Positions 25,182-34,196 of a stretch of 64,000 nucleotides of DNA are shown here, piece by piece; positions within the stretch are counted from its first letter, which is position 1, and the number at the start of each line of letters is the position of its first letter. The notes beneath the pieces were generated by a model that saw only the letters and a program-made list of their open reading frames with translations, was not told the origin of the DNA and did not search any database. The translations under genes were made by a program, and so were the position numbers. The DNA comes from a bacterium. GTDB lineage: Bacteria; SZUA-79; Acidulodesulfobacterales; Acidulodesulfobacteraceae. The stretch is from assembly GCA_021784835.1 (NCBI GenBank), contig JAJYHI010000132.1:40714-104713 (forward strand), written 5' to 3'.

Positions 25182-25724
25182 TTAATGCATTTGATTAGAA
25201 GGCTGTTCTGATTTTTGAATAAATATACTTTTTATTTTTTCTTCGACAAAAGTTTCAGGCCTGTTCATGACCGTAGAAATCTCTTTTATTATTAGATGCT
25301 TCGCTTTTTCGAACATCTTTTTTTCCGCAAAAGACAACTCTTTTTCTAATTTTAAAATATAAAGGTCCCTCAAAACCTCGGCGACCTCAAAAAGACAGGC
25401 GGAGCATAATTTTAAATTGTAGCCGTTGAACCTTTTATTCCAAGATTCCTTCCTGGCAAAAGGACTTTTAATGCACTTTTCTTCCAGCACGTCGAAAACC
25501 TTCTGTATTTCATTCTCCTTAATTAAAAGGCGGAGTCCGACCTCCGTGGCGTTTTTTACCGGCACCATAATTTTTGCGCTGTTTTCCAGAACCCTGATAT
25601 TGTAAAAAGACAACTCCGCCGAACCGATTTTCTGGACGGAAACAGACTCTACGATACAAACGCCGTATCCGGGATAAAATACGAATGAGTTAACTCTGAA
25701 CTTCGTTTCGTTTAAGTTAAGCAT
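25182..25724 (-). CDS. carD: CarD/CdnL-family transcription regulator
   Basis: This 180-residue protein has the CarD-like RNA-polymerase interaction domain at the N-terminus (about 10-70: VNSFVFYPGYGVCIVESVSVQKIG, with FYNIRVLENSAKIMVPV). A helical C-terminal DNA-binding region follows, with SWNKRFNGYNLKLCSAC and AEVLRDLYILKLEKELSFAEKKMF. CarD proteins bind the RNAP beta subunit and the upstream fork of the promoter to stabilise open complexes, especially at rRNA and stress promoters. An ideal AGGAGGTCAGACT-ATG start is present. It lies upstream of the PIN/TRAM gene on the same strand, and the two are probably co-transcribed. Confidence 0.92.
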   Translation of the reverse strand: MLNLNETKFRVNSFVFYPGYGVCIVESVSVQKIGSAELSFYNIRVLENSAKIMVPVKNATEVGLRLLIKENEIQKVFDVLEEKCIKSPFARKESWNKRFNGYNLKLCSACLFEVAEVLRDLYILKLEKELSFAEKKMFEKAKHLIIKEISTVMNRPETFVEEKIKSIFIQKSEQPSNQMH

Positions 25725-25771
25725 AGTCTGACCTCCTTAATCTTATTGGATTGCTAGGTTAATGCTTTAAT

Positions 25772-26860
25772 TTAATTAAAGCATATATTATATAAAGTAT
25801 CTCTTTCCGTAGGCAGCTTGCCGGTCTCTTCTATAATTTTTTTCACGTTTTTAACGCTGAGCCCGGCAGGATTGGTAGAGCCCGCATCGTGCGATATCTT
25901 TTCCTCGGTCAGAGTTCCGTCGAAATCGTCGGCTCCGAAAGACAGAGACACCTGCGCAAGATTAACGCCGAGGTTTACGAAAAATGTTTTTATATGTTTG
26001 AAATTATCTAGAAAAAGACGCGCGACGGCGAGCATTTTAAGGTCGTCGTATCCGGAGGTCAGCCCGGAATTTTTAACCGCGGTGTTTTTAGGCTGGAATG
26101 CAAACGGTATGAAAGATTTAAAGCCGCCGGATTCGTCCTGGGCAAGCCTTATAGAATCTAAATGCGCGACTCTGTCTTCATAGCTCTCTTTTACTCCGTA
26201 CAGCATGGAAGCGTTAGAAGGGATACCGAGGCTGTGGGCTGTTTTATGAATATGAAGCCATCTTTCGCCGCTTATCTTTTGCGGACATAATTTTTTTCTT
26301 ACGGCGGGGTTAAAAATTTCCGCTCCGCCGCCAGGAAGACTGTCCAAACCGGCTTGCTTTAAATCTAGCAAAACCTCTTTTTCAGGCCGGCCGGAAATAT
26401 TAGATAAATAATCTATTTCTACCGCTGTAAAAGCCTGAATCCTTAAGGACGGAAATTCATTTTTTATTTCGCGGAGCATGTCTGGATAAAAGCTGTAAGG
26501 AATCGAAGGATGAAGCCCTCCGACTATATGGGCTTCTTTAAAATTATTGGTTCTATAATTTGCCTTAATATATTCTATAATCTCGCGGATATTCATAGCG
26601 TATGCATCAGCTTCTTTTCCTTTTCTGTAAAAGGCGCAAAAGGCGCACCGGTTTATGCATATATTGGTATAGTTTATATGAATATTGACAATAAAATATA
26701 CCCTGTTCCCGTTTATTTGAAAATTTTTAAAATCCGCAAGTTCGCCTATAGAAATCAGGTCCGGCGACTTAAATAAAAATAGAGCGTCTTCCGGCGTCAA
26801 TCTTATATTATTATAAACTTTTTCTTTTATTAAATCAAAAGTTATATTTTTATTAATCAT
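25772..26860 (-). CDS. mqnE: Aminofutalosine synthase, radical SAM
   Basis: This enzyme of futalosine menaquinone synthesis (362 residues from this start) belongs to the MqnE/MqnC radical SAM group. It has the cluster motif C68-xxx-C72-xx-C75 (CINRCAFCAF) and the family segments EAHIVGGLHPS, LPGGGAEIF, LGIPSNASMLYG, LAQVSLSFGADDFDGTL and KLPTERDTLYN. It builds aminofutalosine from a dehydro-precursor. The ATG at 26860 is chosen: GGAG lies close upstream, and an earlier start at 26884 would overlap ubiX by 32 bases. It overlaps the ubiX stop by 8 bases, so the two are co-translated. MqnE is preferred to MqnC on the RDTLYN end and the absence of MqnC-type features. Confidence 0.85.
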   Translation of the reverse strand: MINKNITFDLIKEKVYNNIRLTPEDALFLFKSPDLISIGELADFKNFQINGNRVYFIVNIHINYTNICINRCAFCAFYRKGKEADAYAMNIREIIEYIKANYRTNNFKEAHIVGGLHPSIPYSFYPDMLREIKNEFPSLRIQAFTAVEIDYLSNISGRPEKEVLLDLKQAGLDSLPGGGAEIFNPAVRKKLCPQKISGERWLHIHKTAHSLGIPSNASMLYGVKESYEDRVAHLDSIRLAQDESGGFKSFIPFAFQPKNTAVKNSGLTSGYDDLKMLAVARLFLDNFKHIKTFFVNLGVNLAQVSLSFGADDFDGTLTEEKISHDAGSTNPAGLSVKNVKKIIEETGKLPTERDTLYNICFN

Positions 26861-27509
26861 AACCGCTCCATCTTTTATAAGCATCGTTTTCTATGCCGAA
26901 GCAGTCTAAAATTTTGCCGGTAATAAAACCGACGATATCTTCGACGGTCTTAGGCTTGCCGTAAAAAGCCGGTACGGGAGGAAGTATTACCGCTCCCGAC
27001 GCTGATAAAGAAAGCATATTTTTAAGGTGAATATCGCTAAGCGGGGTTTCTCTGGGACATACGATAAGTTTTTTTCTTTCTTTAAGCATAACGTCCGCCG
27101 CCCGTTCAATTAAGTTTCCGGAATTTCCGCCGGCGATTCTGGAAAGGCTGCCCATAGAGCATGGAATAACGGCCATGCCCATGACGTTTTTTGCCGAACC
27201 GCTTGCTATGCGCGATTCCAGAAAATCCTCGTCCAGAAATACAAAATTGTCGAAATATTCGCTCATTCTGAATTTATTTGCTATTTCGTCTTTAATCCGG
27301 ACGTTAAAACCGTTTAAAGACGCGCCTTCGTTTATATAGGCGTTATCGCAAAACATTCCGAGTTCATGTCTTATTACTTTAAAACCCGGCTTGGAAATTA
27401 TTAGATAAACGAAAAAAGACCTGCCGAGCAACGCTTTAAGGAGGCTGAACCCGTATATCGACCCGGATGCGCCGGTTATAGCAATTATATAAGAAGGCTT
27501 TTCTTTCAT
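26853..27509 (-). CDS. ubiX: Flavin prenyltransferase UbiX
   Basis: This 218-residue protein of the UbiX/Pad1 family has IIAITGASGSIYGFSLLKALL at the N-terminus (FMN and phosphate binding), the VIPCSMGSLSRIAGGNSGNLIERAADVMLKERKKLIVCPRETP block and an ILPPVPAFYG segment near the end. It attaches a dimethylallyl group to FMN to make prenyl-FMN, the cofactor of UbiD-type decarboxylases. The UbiD gene of this operon is therefore its expected customer. It sits between ubiA and mqnE on a menaquinone transcript, so its likely role here is late-stage decarboxylation in the futalosine route. Length is normal. Confidence 0.95.
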   Translation of the reverse strand: MKEKPSYIIAITGASGSIYGFSLLKALLGRSFFVYLIISKPGFKVIRHELGMFCDNAYINEGASLNGFNVRIKDEIANKFRMSEYFDNFVFLDEDFLESRIASGSAKNVMGMAVIPCSMGSLSRIAGGNSGNLIERAADVMLKERKKLIVCPRETPLSDIHLKNMLSLSASGAVILPPVPAFYGKPKTVEDIVGFITGKILDCFGIENDAYKRWSGYD

Positions 27510-27552
27510 TTTTAGCTTAGGCCGCCGCGTATTTGAACGCCGTATTTATAAA

Positions 27553-28446
27553 TTAGGACTTGAGATAAAAATTTGCGTATATGACGCTTGCAAATATAAA
27601 AATAAAAAAAGTCATAGAAATATAGCCGTTCATTGTAAAGAATGCCGTATCTATATTCTCTAAGCTTTTATAGACTAAAAAGTGCTCGTAGGCAAAAAAG
27701 ATTATAACAAGGATTATCCCTACGGCATATAAAAAATTCAGATTAAATAAAAAATAAAGGTAAATCAGGCAGGCTAAAGCAAGAAGATGTAATATTCTGG
27801 AAACTAATATCGCATTTTTTATTCCAAATTTTGCAGGAACCGAAAAGAGCCCGTTTGCAACGTCAAAATCGTAATCCATTATAGCGTAAAGAACGTCGAA
27901 TCCAGCACCCCAGAAAACCACCGCTATTCCGAGAATTAAAATTTTAAAATCAAGGCTCCCCGTAACCGCAATCCATGTTCCTATGGGTCCCAGCGCCATG
28001 CTTATTCCAAGGACCAAATGCGAAAAAAAAGTAAACCTTTTTGTAAAAGAATAAAACGTAACGAAAACTATCACTAAAGGGGACAGGGCGAAGCATGTAA
28101 AATTTAGTTCGTAGGCGGCAATTACGAGCGCGATATAAGAAACCGTACCGAAAATAATGCCGAATAAAACGGAAAGTTCGCCTTTAGGAAGGGTTCTTTC
28201 CATCGTCCTTTTATTTTTAGAGTCTATTTTTCTGTCAATTACGCGGTTAAAAGCCATCGCGCCGCTTCTTCCGGAAGCCATCGCAATAACGACCCATATT
28301 ATTTTATAATAAAAGAACAGAGTCCAGAAAGATGCCGGATATTTATCGTAAAAAGCCAGAAGAAAAGCGCTTAAAGCAAACGGCAGAACGAAAATCGTAT
28401 GGGAAAATTTGACTAATTCTAAAGTATTTTTTATTTTTTTTAACAT
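27553..28446 (-). CDS. Polyprenyltransferase UbiA-type (menaquinone biosynthesis)
   Basis: This UbiA-superfamily membrane protein has about eight spans (297 residues from this start). The first prenyl-diphosphate/Mg motif NRVIDRKID and the second one YAIMDYDFDVA are visible as Asp-rich loops. ATG 28446 is used, eight bases after the ubiD stop; an earlier start would overlap ubiD by about 80 bases. It should add the polyprenyl tail to the naphthoate or futalosine-route precursor, as MqnP does in that pathway. The operon order ubiD-ubiA-ubiX-mqnE supports this. Other UbiA roles such as heme O synthesis are less likely because no oxidase genes are near. Confidence 0.85.
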   Translation of the reverse strand: MLKKIKNTLELVKFSHTIFVLPFALSAFLLAFYDKYPASFWTLFFYYKIIWVVIAMASGRSGAMAFNRVIDRKIDSKNKRTMERTLPKGELSVLFGIIFGTVSYIALVIAAYELNFTCFALSPLVIVFVTFYSFTKRFTFFSHLVLGISMALGPIGTWIAVTGSLDFKILILGIAVVFWGAGFDVLYAIMDYDFDVANGLFSVPAKFGIKNAILVSRILHLLALACLIYLYFLFNLNFLYAVGIILVIIFFAYEHFLVYKSLENIDTAFFTMNGYISMTFFIFIFASVIYANFYLKS

Positions 28447-28454
28447 TTTTAATT

Positions 28455-29903
28455 TTAGCCTAAACCGTATTCTTTCCACCTTTCGTCCACGAGTTTCTTT
28501 ATATCGTCGGACATGACGATATCGTCCGGCCATTTTCTTTTATAGCCTTCGGAAGCCCATTTTTTTGTGGCGTCTATTCCCATCTTCGAACCGTAATCAG
28601 GAATGTCCGATGCATGTTCGAGTACGTCTATCGGGCCTTCTACGAACGTTATATCCCTTTTTGGGTCGATATTATTGCATATCCTCCAGATAACCTCGCT
28701 TTTATCCTGAACGTTAACGTCTTCGTCCAATATTACGATTATTTTGGTAAACATCATAAGGCCGAGTCCCCATATTCCGTGCATAATTTTTTTTGCGTGT
28801 CCCGGATAGCTTTTTTTGATGCTTATAAACGCCAGGTCGTGGAATATTCCCTCGAACGGCAGATTCATATCGATAATTTCAGGAAATATTTTCTTTAAAG
28901 CGGGTAAGAAAAATCTTTCGGTAGCTTTTCCTATATAACAGTCTTCCATGGGAGGCTTGCCGACTATAGTGGCCGCATATATTGCATCTTTACGATGCGA
29001 TATAAGAGTTGCGTGAAACACCGGATAAAAATCCTCCAGAGAATAATATCCGGTATGGTCGCCGAAAGGTCCTTCGAGCCTGAAATCTTCATCCGGGTCT
29101 ATATAGCCTTCCAGAACAAATTCGGCATTCGCGGGAACATATATATCGTTTGTTTCGCATTTTACTAATTCCACCGCATCCCCCCTTAAGAACCCCGCAA
29201 ATATCATTTCTTCGATATCGGGAGGAAGCGGGGCGGTAGCGGAATAAATGACGGCAGGGTCGGAACCTATAACGACGGAAACGGGTATTTTCTTGCCTGC
29301 TTCCTTATATTTCCTGAAATGCCTTGCCCCGTCCTTATGTATATGCCAGTGCATTCCGCATGAAGTATCTCCGTAAACCTGCATTCTGTACATTCCCACG
29401 TTTGTCGAGCCTTTCTCAGGGTCCTTGGTAAAAACAAGCGGAAGAGTAATAAACGGCCCTCCGTCCCGCGGCCACGTCTTTAATACCGGCAAAATATCCA
29501 AAAGGGGCGGCTTGTCTATTATGACTTCTTTGCATCTGGCATGTTTAACTATTTTAGGCATATAATCGGCAAGTTTTTTAAGCTTGGAAAGGGATTTTAT
29601 TTTTTCTAAAAAATTGGTCGGCATTTCCGGGTCTATTATTTCGGATATTCTTTTTGCGACGTCGTCGAGGCTGCCGACTTCAAAGGCCTTCAATATGCGC
29701 TTATTTGAACCGAACATATTAATTAAAACCGGAAAATTGTAACCTTTGACGTTTTCGAAAAGCAGGGCCGGGCCTTCCCTTTTTACGGTTCTGTCTGCAA
29801 TCTCGGCTATTTCGAGCATTCTGTCCACCGGAGCGCCGATTCTTATCAAATCGTTATTTGTTTCTAATGCGCGGACAAATTCGTGGAGGTCTTTATAAGG
29901 CAT
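28455..29903 (-). CDS. UbiD-family prenyl-FMN-dependent decarboxylase (menaquinone biosynthesis)
   Basis: This 482-residue protein of the UbiD family removes a carboxyl group using prenyl-FMN made by UbiX. Visible family segments are WPRDGGPFITLPLV, NVGMYRMQVYG, GMHWHIHKDGARH, GSDPAVIYSATAPLP, EGPFGDHTGYYSLED (with the conserved acidic residues after the GP), and the metal-site helix near EDCYIGKATERFFLP. It leads the ubiD-ubiA-ubiX-mqnE transcript, where MqnL-type UbiD proteins do the decarboxylation. A promoter with an extended -10 lies 50 bases upstream. The start codon is the first ATG with the conserved N-terminus; no strong ribosome-binding site is present. Confidence 0.9.
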   Translation of the reverse strand: MPYKDLHEFVRALETNNDLIRIGAPVDRMLEIAEIADRTVKREGPALLFENVKGYNFPVLINMFGSNKRILKAFEVGSLDDVAKRISEIIDPEMPTNFLEKIKSLSKLKKLADYMPKIVKHARCKEVIIDKPPLLDILPVLKTWPRDGGPFITLPLVFTKDPEKGSTNVGMYRMQVYGDTSCGMHWHIHKDGARHFRKYKEAGKKIPVSVVIGSDPAVIYSATAPLPPDIEEMIFAGFLRGDAVELVKCETNDIYVPANAEFVLEGYIDPDEDFRLEGPFGDHTGYYSLEDFYPVFHATLISHRKDAIYAATIVGKPPMEDCYIGKATERFFLPALKKIFPEIIDMNLPFEGIFHDLAFISIKKSYPGHAKKIMHGIWGLGLMMFTKIIVILDEDVNVQDKSEVIWRICNNIDPKRDITFVEGPIDVLEHASDIPDYGSKMGIDATKKWASEGYKRKWPDDIVMSDDIKKLVDERWKEYGLG

Positions 29904-29955
29904 GTTTAAATTTTTTATAATAATATAAATATAATATTAAATTATCATCTTATTT

Positions 29956-29964
29956 ATTATATCA
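29956..29964 (-). promoter_or_regulatory. Extended -10 promoter element for the menaquinone operon
   Basis: TGATATAAT on the minus strand is a consensus extended -10 box 53 bases before the ubiD start. The -35 region is weak, which is usual with an extended -10. Confidence 0.45.
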
Positions 29965-30135
29965 AAATTTATAGGAAAATAAAACGCCAAAAATCTTATG
30001 TCATTTTAATTTCCGCATAAATGCCCCTATAAATGCCGGAATTTCCCCGCGCCTTCCTTTTGCTCATTTTGCTCATTATTTATAAAGAATAAGCCGATTA
30101 TAATTTATTTTATTGCCCGTTTACGCCTGATTCCG

Positions 30136-32121
30136 TTAAACTTTTTTTATCCTGTAATCCCCCTTTTTGACCGTATATCCCGTATTGTCGAAATATTCGA
30201 GCAAAGGAATGGCGTATTTTCGAGATACGCCGGCAATCTCTTTCATGTCCTTAGGTTCAAGTTTTTTCCCCGGCGCAAAAAAAACCTCTAATCCGCTTTT
30301 GATATTGTCTATTTGTTTTTTTAAATAATAAATATCATGCTTCACCTTGACGAGCTTTCCCTGTTTAACCATTAAACTTATTATAAAATTTAACGATTTC
30401 TTGCTTATCCCGATTTTCTTTTCCAGCTCGGTTAAATCCGGTACGCTGTTGCCGTTGGACTTCATTAAATTTTCTATTTTTCCTGCAGCTTCGACATATT
30501 CCGCGGGAATCTCCGGAGGAGCCGCTTCATTTGCGGGCATTCCATGGATTATATTTCCGCCGCCGTATACAACCTCTTTTGCGGATAATAAATCGTCTAT
30601 AACGGCGTCGAAGAGCCCGTTTAATTTGACGTCGGATGCGCGGTTATTATATTTTTTATACCTGCTGAAATTTTGCTCAAAAATAACGGACAATTCCTGT
30701 TTGCTTAAACCTTTTACGGCAGACGTTCTTTCGCTTCCGCCTTTTAAGAAATCGTTTATTATTTTTATAGATAAAACCCTTCCCTCGTCGAAATCTTCCT
30801 TTAAAAACGCTGATTTGCCTTTATTGTCAGTAATTATGCCGCCGCTTCTTTTTAGTCCGTCTATAACGCTTATAAAATCGGAATAATTAAGATTTAGTTT
30901 TTTATAAATATCTTCCATGCTTCCCGTACGGCTTGCAGCGATAAAACTGTAAACCGACTCCGAAACGCTATCAGAAATCATGCCTTCATAGATATCCCTT
31001 AAAGATTCGTCGTATCTGCAATCCATTAAGGGATCGACCACGACCCCTCCGCCGATAGTCCTTCCGGCGCCGGAATCCCTTGCGACGAATCTCTCTTTGG
31101 ACATGGTAGATATTTTATTTTGCAATTTAAACAGGGCGTAAGAATGCTCTCCGGGGCGCACCCTTTTTTTGGGGTTAAAAACAACGATATTTGAAACTAC
31201 TGACGTTCCTCCGGTCATAAATGTCAAAGACGAGTTGCTTTTTAAATTTTTTTTATTCTCAAAGCCGTAAAAAAATTTTGTTAAGACTGAATCAGTTTCT
31301 AAAAGGCTGTCTTTTAAAGAAATCACATCGCCGTATTTTACGCTTTCCTTTCTTACCGACGGAACATTTACGGATATTCGCATTGATTTATTAGCATAGA
31401 CGGTTTTTTTGTTATGCGATTCTATGCTTTTTATTTTTGCCGTCAGGCCGGAAGGCATTATCTGAATATCGTCGCCTGCCGAAAAACTGCCGTATTTAAG
31501 AGTGCCCGCAAGAACGGTACCGAAACCCTTAGAGGAGATTATCCTGTCTATCGGTAAAAAAACTTTGGTGGGGGTTGATTTTACTGCGGCATCTTCCGCA
31601 TTATATTCTTTTATTGCCCTTTCTATTTCATCTTTTAATTCGGATAATCCCCTGCCGGATTTCACAGACACCTTAACTATATTCCGGGATGCTTTTTCAT
31701 AACCGTAAGATTTTAAGAAATCCGCTATCTCTATTTCCCTTTTTGAAATAATTTCATCGCTTGCCGCATCGATTTTTGTAAGGACGGGCATTACCAAGCC
31801 GACGCCTAACAGTTTAAGAATCAGCAGATGCTCCTTAGTCTGGGCCATTATGCCGTCATCTGCAGCAATCACAAGCAGGACGCCGTTCATTCCGGCAGAG
31901 CCTGAAACCATAGTCTTTATAAATTTTACATGCCCAGGAACATCGATGATTCCTACGGATATACCTGAAGGAAAAGACATAACGGCATAACCGAGCACTA
32001 TGCTTATGCCCCGCCTTTTTTCCTCTTCGAGCCTGTCGGTTTCAATCCCTGTCAGCGCCTTTATGAGGGACGATTTTCCGTGGTCTATATGGCCCGCCGT
32101 TCCGAGTATAAAAGTATCCAT
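30136..32121 (-). CDS. selB: Selenocysteine-specific elongation factor SelB
   Basis: This 661-residue translational GTPase delivers Sec-tRNA to UGA codons marked by a SECIS hairpin. The GTPase domain has GTAGHIDHGKSSLIK (G1), the effector region with RRGISIVLG, DVPGHVKFIK (G3) and LTKIDA (G4). Domains II and III follow (beta barrels, about 180-330). The C-terminal 280 residues contain winged-helix repeats that bind the SECIS RNA, ending in IKKV. The full-length protein argues that this organism makes selenoproteins, but no selA, selC, selD or in-frame-UGA gene was recognised in this window. A short possible ORF lies upstream. The start ATG at 32121 has only a weak ribosome-binding site. Confidence 0.93.
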   Translation of the reverse strand: MDTFILGTAGHIDHGKSSLIKALTGIETDRLEEEKRRGISIVLGYAVMSFPSGISVGIIDVPGHVKFIKTMVSGSAGMNGVLLVIAADDGIMAQTKEHLLILKLLGVGLVMPVLTKIDAASDEIISKREIEIADFLKSYGYEKASRNIVKVSVKSGRGLSELKDEIERAIKEYNAEDAAVKSTPTKVFLPIDRIISSKGFGTVLAGTLKYGSFSAGDDIQIMPSGLTAKIKSIESHNKKTVYANKSMRISVNVPSVRKESVKYGDVISLKDSLLETDSVLTKFFYGFENKKNLKSNSSLTFMTGGTSVVSNIVVFNPKKRVRPGEHSYALFKLQNKISTMSKERFVARDSGAGRTIGGGVVVDPLMDCRYDESLRDIYEGMISDSVSESVYSFIAASRTGSMEDIYKKLNLNYSDFISVIDGLKRSGGIITDNKGKSAFLKEDFDEGRVLSIKIINDFLKGGSERTSAVKGLSKQELSVIFEQNFSRYKKYNNRASDVKLNGLFDAVIDDLLSAKEVVYGGGNIIHGMPANEAAPPEIPAEYVEAAGKIENLMKSNGNSVPDLTELEKKIGISKKSLNFIISLMVKQGKLVKVKHDIYYLKKQIDNIKSGLEVFFAPGKKLEPKDMKEIAGVSRKYAIPLLEYFDNTGYTVKKGDYRIKKV

Positions 32122-32175
32122 ACGCTTTTCGCGATATTATATGTATGCAGAGGTAATTTCTAAACGAGGATATTA

Positions 32176-32271
32176 TTAATGAAGTATTTTTATTAAAAAC
32201 GCCTGCGCTACCGAGGCGCCTGCAAGCATACCTGCTGCCGCCTCGATTATTTGATATTTATTTATATTCAA
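32176..32271 (-). CDS. Possible 31-residue hydrophobic small protein
   Basis: A short reading frame opens with TTG and is preceded by AGGGGAAC, though the spacing is only three bases, which is short for good initiation. It encodes one amphipathic or membrane-like helix rich in alanine (core EAAAGMLAGASVAQAFLIK). It lies between selB and the htrA terminator on the same strand. Nothing identifies its function, and it may not be translated. It is listed because a 378-base gap otherwise has no gene and because the composition is protein-like. Confidence 0.25.
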   Translation of the reverse strand: MNINKYQIIEAAAGMLAGASVAQAFLIKILH

Positions 32272-32385
32272 GTTCCCCTAAGACTTTTTCTAAGTTTTTT
32301 TGTTTGCAATATTTTCGTTTAAAACACGCGCGATTTTTTTATTTTATCATATTTATATTTTGAAAAAAAGCTATTAAAAACGCTT

Positions 32386-32423
32386 AAAAATAAAATAGCC
32401 CGGCTCTTTTTACGGAACCGGGC
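32386..32423 (-). terminator. Intrinsic terminator after htrA
   Basis: On the minus strand GCCCGG and CCGGGC pair around TTCCGTAAAAAGAG and are followed by TATTTTATTTTT. This is a textbook rho-independent terminator, about 76 bases downstream of the htrA stop. It separates htrA from selB. Confidence 0.75.
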
Positions 32424-32499
32424 CACCTTTAGGAGGAGTGTTGGAAAGCTTACAGTTTGTCTTGGTTTAAAGAAAATTTATTATTCTTATTTTTTTATA

Positions 32500-33990
32500 T
32501 CATTGAACCGAATATGCGAGATACAGCTTCATATTTCCCCTTCTTACGTAAAAAAGGAATTGTTTGGAACTTTGAGCCCTGTTTATATCGTCGACGTACT
32601 GATTTATGCTATTTACGGCCTGGTGGTTTATAGCCTGAATAACGTCTCCGGGCATTATGCCCATTCTCTGCCCGATGCCGCCGGGTATTACCTTAGATAC
32701 TATAACCCCGCGATGGACGTTTTGAATGCCGTAGCTTTGCATATTCGACGGAGTCAATGGAATAACGGTAATGCCCAATTTATTAGCCGAAACCTTTTGC
32801 GGTTTTTGGTTAAAGGTATTTTTTGAACTTTTCCAGTCTCCGACCGTAATCATAAGCGTTTCTTTCTTACCGCTCCTTATAATTTCCATCGGAACGGATT
32901 TTCCGGGCTTTACATTGCCTACCAGCCATGGAAGTTGAGACATCTCCCTTATTTCTTTCCCGTTAAATTTTATTATTACGTCTCCGCTTTTTAATCCGGC
33001 TTTTGCCGCGGGTCCGTTCGGAAGGACCGAAGATACTAAAGCGCCGCGAGAAGTTTCGAGATTAAAAGCTTTTTTAAGCGACGGGGTGATTTTCTGAATT
33101 TCTATGCCAAGCCAGCCTCTCGTGATTTTGCCTGTTTCAAGTTCCGGAAGGATTTCCTTTACGACGTTTATGGGTATGGAAAAACCTATCCCCTGAGCGC
33201 CCTTTATGATGGCGGTATTAATTCCTATTACCTGGCCCTTCATATTTATAAGGGGGCCTCCGCTGTTTCCGGGATTAATCGCGGCGTTCGTCTGCATAAA
33301 ATCTTCGTACGGCCCTCCGATAGCTCTGCCTTTTGCGCTTATTATGCCGTTGGTAACCGTCCAGCCTAATCCAAAAGGGTTTCCTATAGCAAGAACCCAT
33401 TCCCCTATCTGGGATTTTTTTGAATCTCCAAGAATTGCCGCCGGAAGATTGCCGCCGTCTTTTATCTTTAGAAGGGCAAGGTCAACTTGAGGGTCTTTGC
33501 CTATGACTTTTGCTTTAAATGTTTTCCCGTTATAAAGTTTTACGTATATTTTTGTGGCTCCGTTTATGACATGATTATTAGTGATTATATACCCGTTCTT
33601 GCTTATAATCACACCGGAGCCTAAACTTTCTTCGGTATAACTGCTCTGAGGCATATTATTATTGAAAAAATTTTTGAAAAAGTTGCCGAACGGATTCTGC
33701 TGATTGCCGAACGGCGCATGGTACATTTGAAACGGTCCGCTTTTCACTTTCTGAGTCGTTCTTATATTTACGACGAACGGCTTGTCTTCTTTTATCAATG
33801 CTATAAAATTGCTGGGGCCGTTCTGGGCCGGCATCTGAGAATCGGTAGTGGTATATATTAAAGGAACTTTCCCGTCGGCCAAAGATTTTTTAAACAAATG
33901 AAGGTTGGCGGTAATTATTATGCCTGCGATAATGCCTATAAGCACCGCTATGCCCGCTCCGATGATTTTTGAATCAGATTTTAACGCCAT
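32500..33990 (-). CDS. Periplasmic serine protease/chaperone, HtrA/DegQ family
   Basis: This 496-residue envelope protease has an uncleaved membrane anchor or signal sequence at about residues 9-29. Its trypsin-like domain has the catalytic triad H140 (TNNHVINGA), D170 (VDLALLKI) and S243 (GNSGGPLI). Two PDZ domains follow (about 285-385 and 400-490). It degrades or refolds misfolded envelope proteins. AGGAG lies ten bases before the ATG. The gene has its own promoter at 34167-34196, flanked by two inverted-repeat operators, and ends with a strong terminator, so it is probably a single-gene unit under specific control. DegP, DegQ and DegS cannot be told apart on sequence alone; two PDZ domains exclude DegS. 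Confidence 0.93.
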   Translation of the reverse strand: MALKSDSKIIGAGIAVLIGIIAGIIITANLHLFKKSLADGKVPLIYTTTDSQMPAQNGPSNFIALIKEDKPFVVNIRTTQKVKSGPFQMYHAPFGNQQNPFGNFFKNFFNNNMPQSSYTEESLGSGVIISKNGYIITNNHVINGATKIYVKLYNGKTFKAKVIGKDPQVDLALLKIKDGGNLPAAILGDSKKSQIGEWVLAIGNPFGLGWTVTNGIISAKGRAIGGPYEDFMQTNAAINPGNSGGPLINMKGQVIGINTAIIKGAQGIGFSIPINVVKEILPELETGKITRGWLGIEIQKITPSLKKAFNLETSRGALVSSVLPNGPAAKAGLKSGDVIIKFNGKEIREMSQLPWLVGNVKPGKSVPMEIIRSGKKETLMITVGDWKSSKNTFNQKPQKVSANKLGITVIPLTPSNMQSYGIQNVHRGVIVSKVIPGGIGQRMGIMPGDVIQAINHQAVNSINQYVDDINRAQSSKQFLFYVRRGNMKLYLAYSVQ

Positions 33991-34146
33991 AATCTAAAAA
34001 CTCCTATTTTTTTTAAATATTTGATTATTTATTTATTTATTTATTATTTAAATTATATATATTTCATGATGCAAAAATAATGCCAAAATTATTTTTAAAC
34101 AAAAACGGTATAATTTCCGGCATTTAAAAACACTTAAAATTTTATA

Positions 34147-34161
34147 TTGTCATATTGACAA
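34147..34161. promoter_or_regulatory. Operator palindrome TTGTCA-TAT-TGACAA, over the htrA start site
   Basis: This perfect six-base inverted repeat with a three-base centre covers the expected transcription start of htrA. It is the reverse complement of the second operator 43 bases away, so one dimeric regulator could bind both sites. Confidence 0.65.
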
Positions 34162-34166
34162 ATAAA

Positions 34167-34196
34167 ATTATCACGCATGTCTTTATGTATTGTCAA
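34167..34196 (-). promoter_or_regulatory. Sigma70-type promoter of htrA
   Basis: On the minus strand TTGACA (34196-34191) and GATAAT (34172-34167) are separated by 18 bases. The -35 is a perfect consensus and lies inside the operator at 34189-34205; the second operator lies just after the -10. The leader to the htrA ATG is about 165 bases. Confidence 0.6.

Noticed and set aside
32176..32271. tRNA-Sec (selC) candidate next to selB
   Set aside because: The GC-rich stretch near 32200-32250 does not fold into a long-acceptor cloverleaf with a UCA anticodon; it reads instead as an Ala-rich coding stretch.
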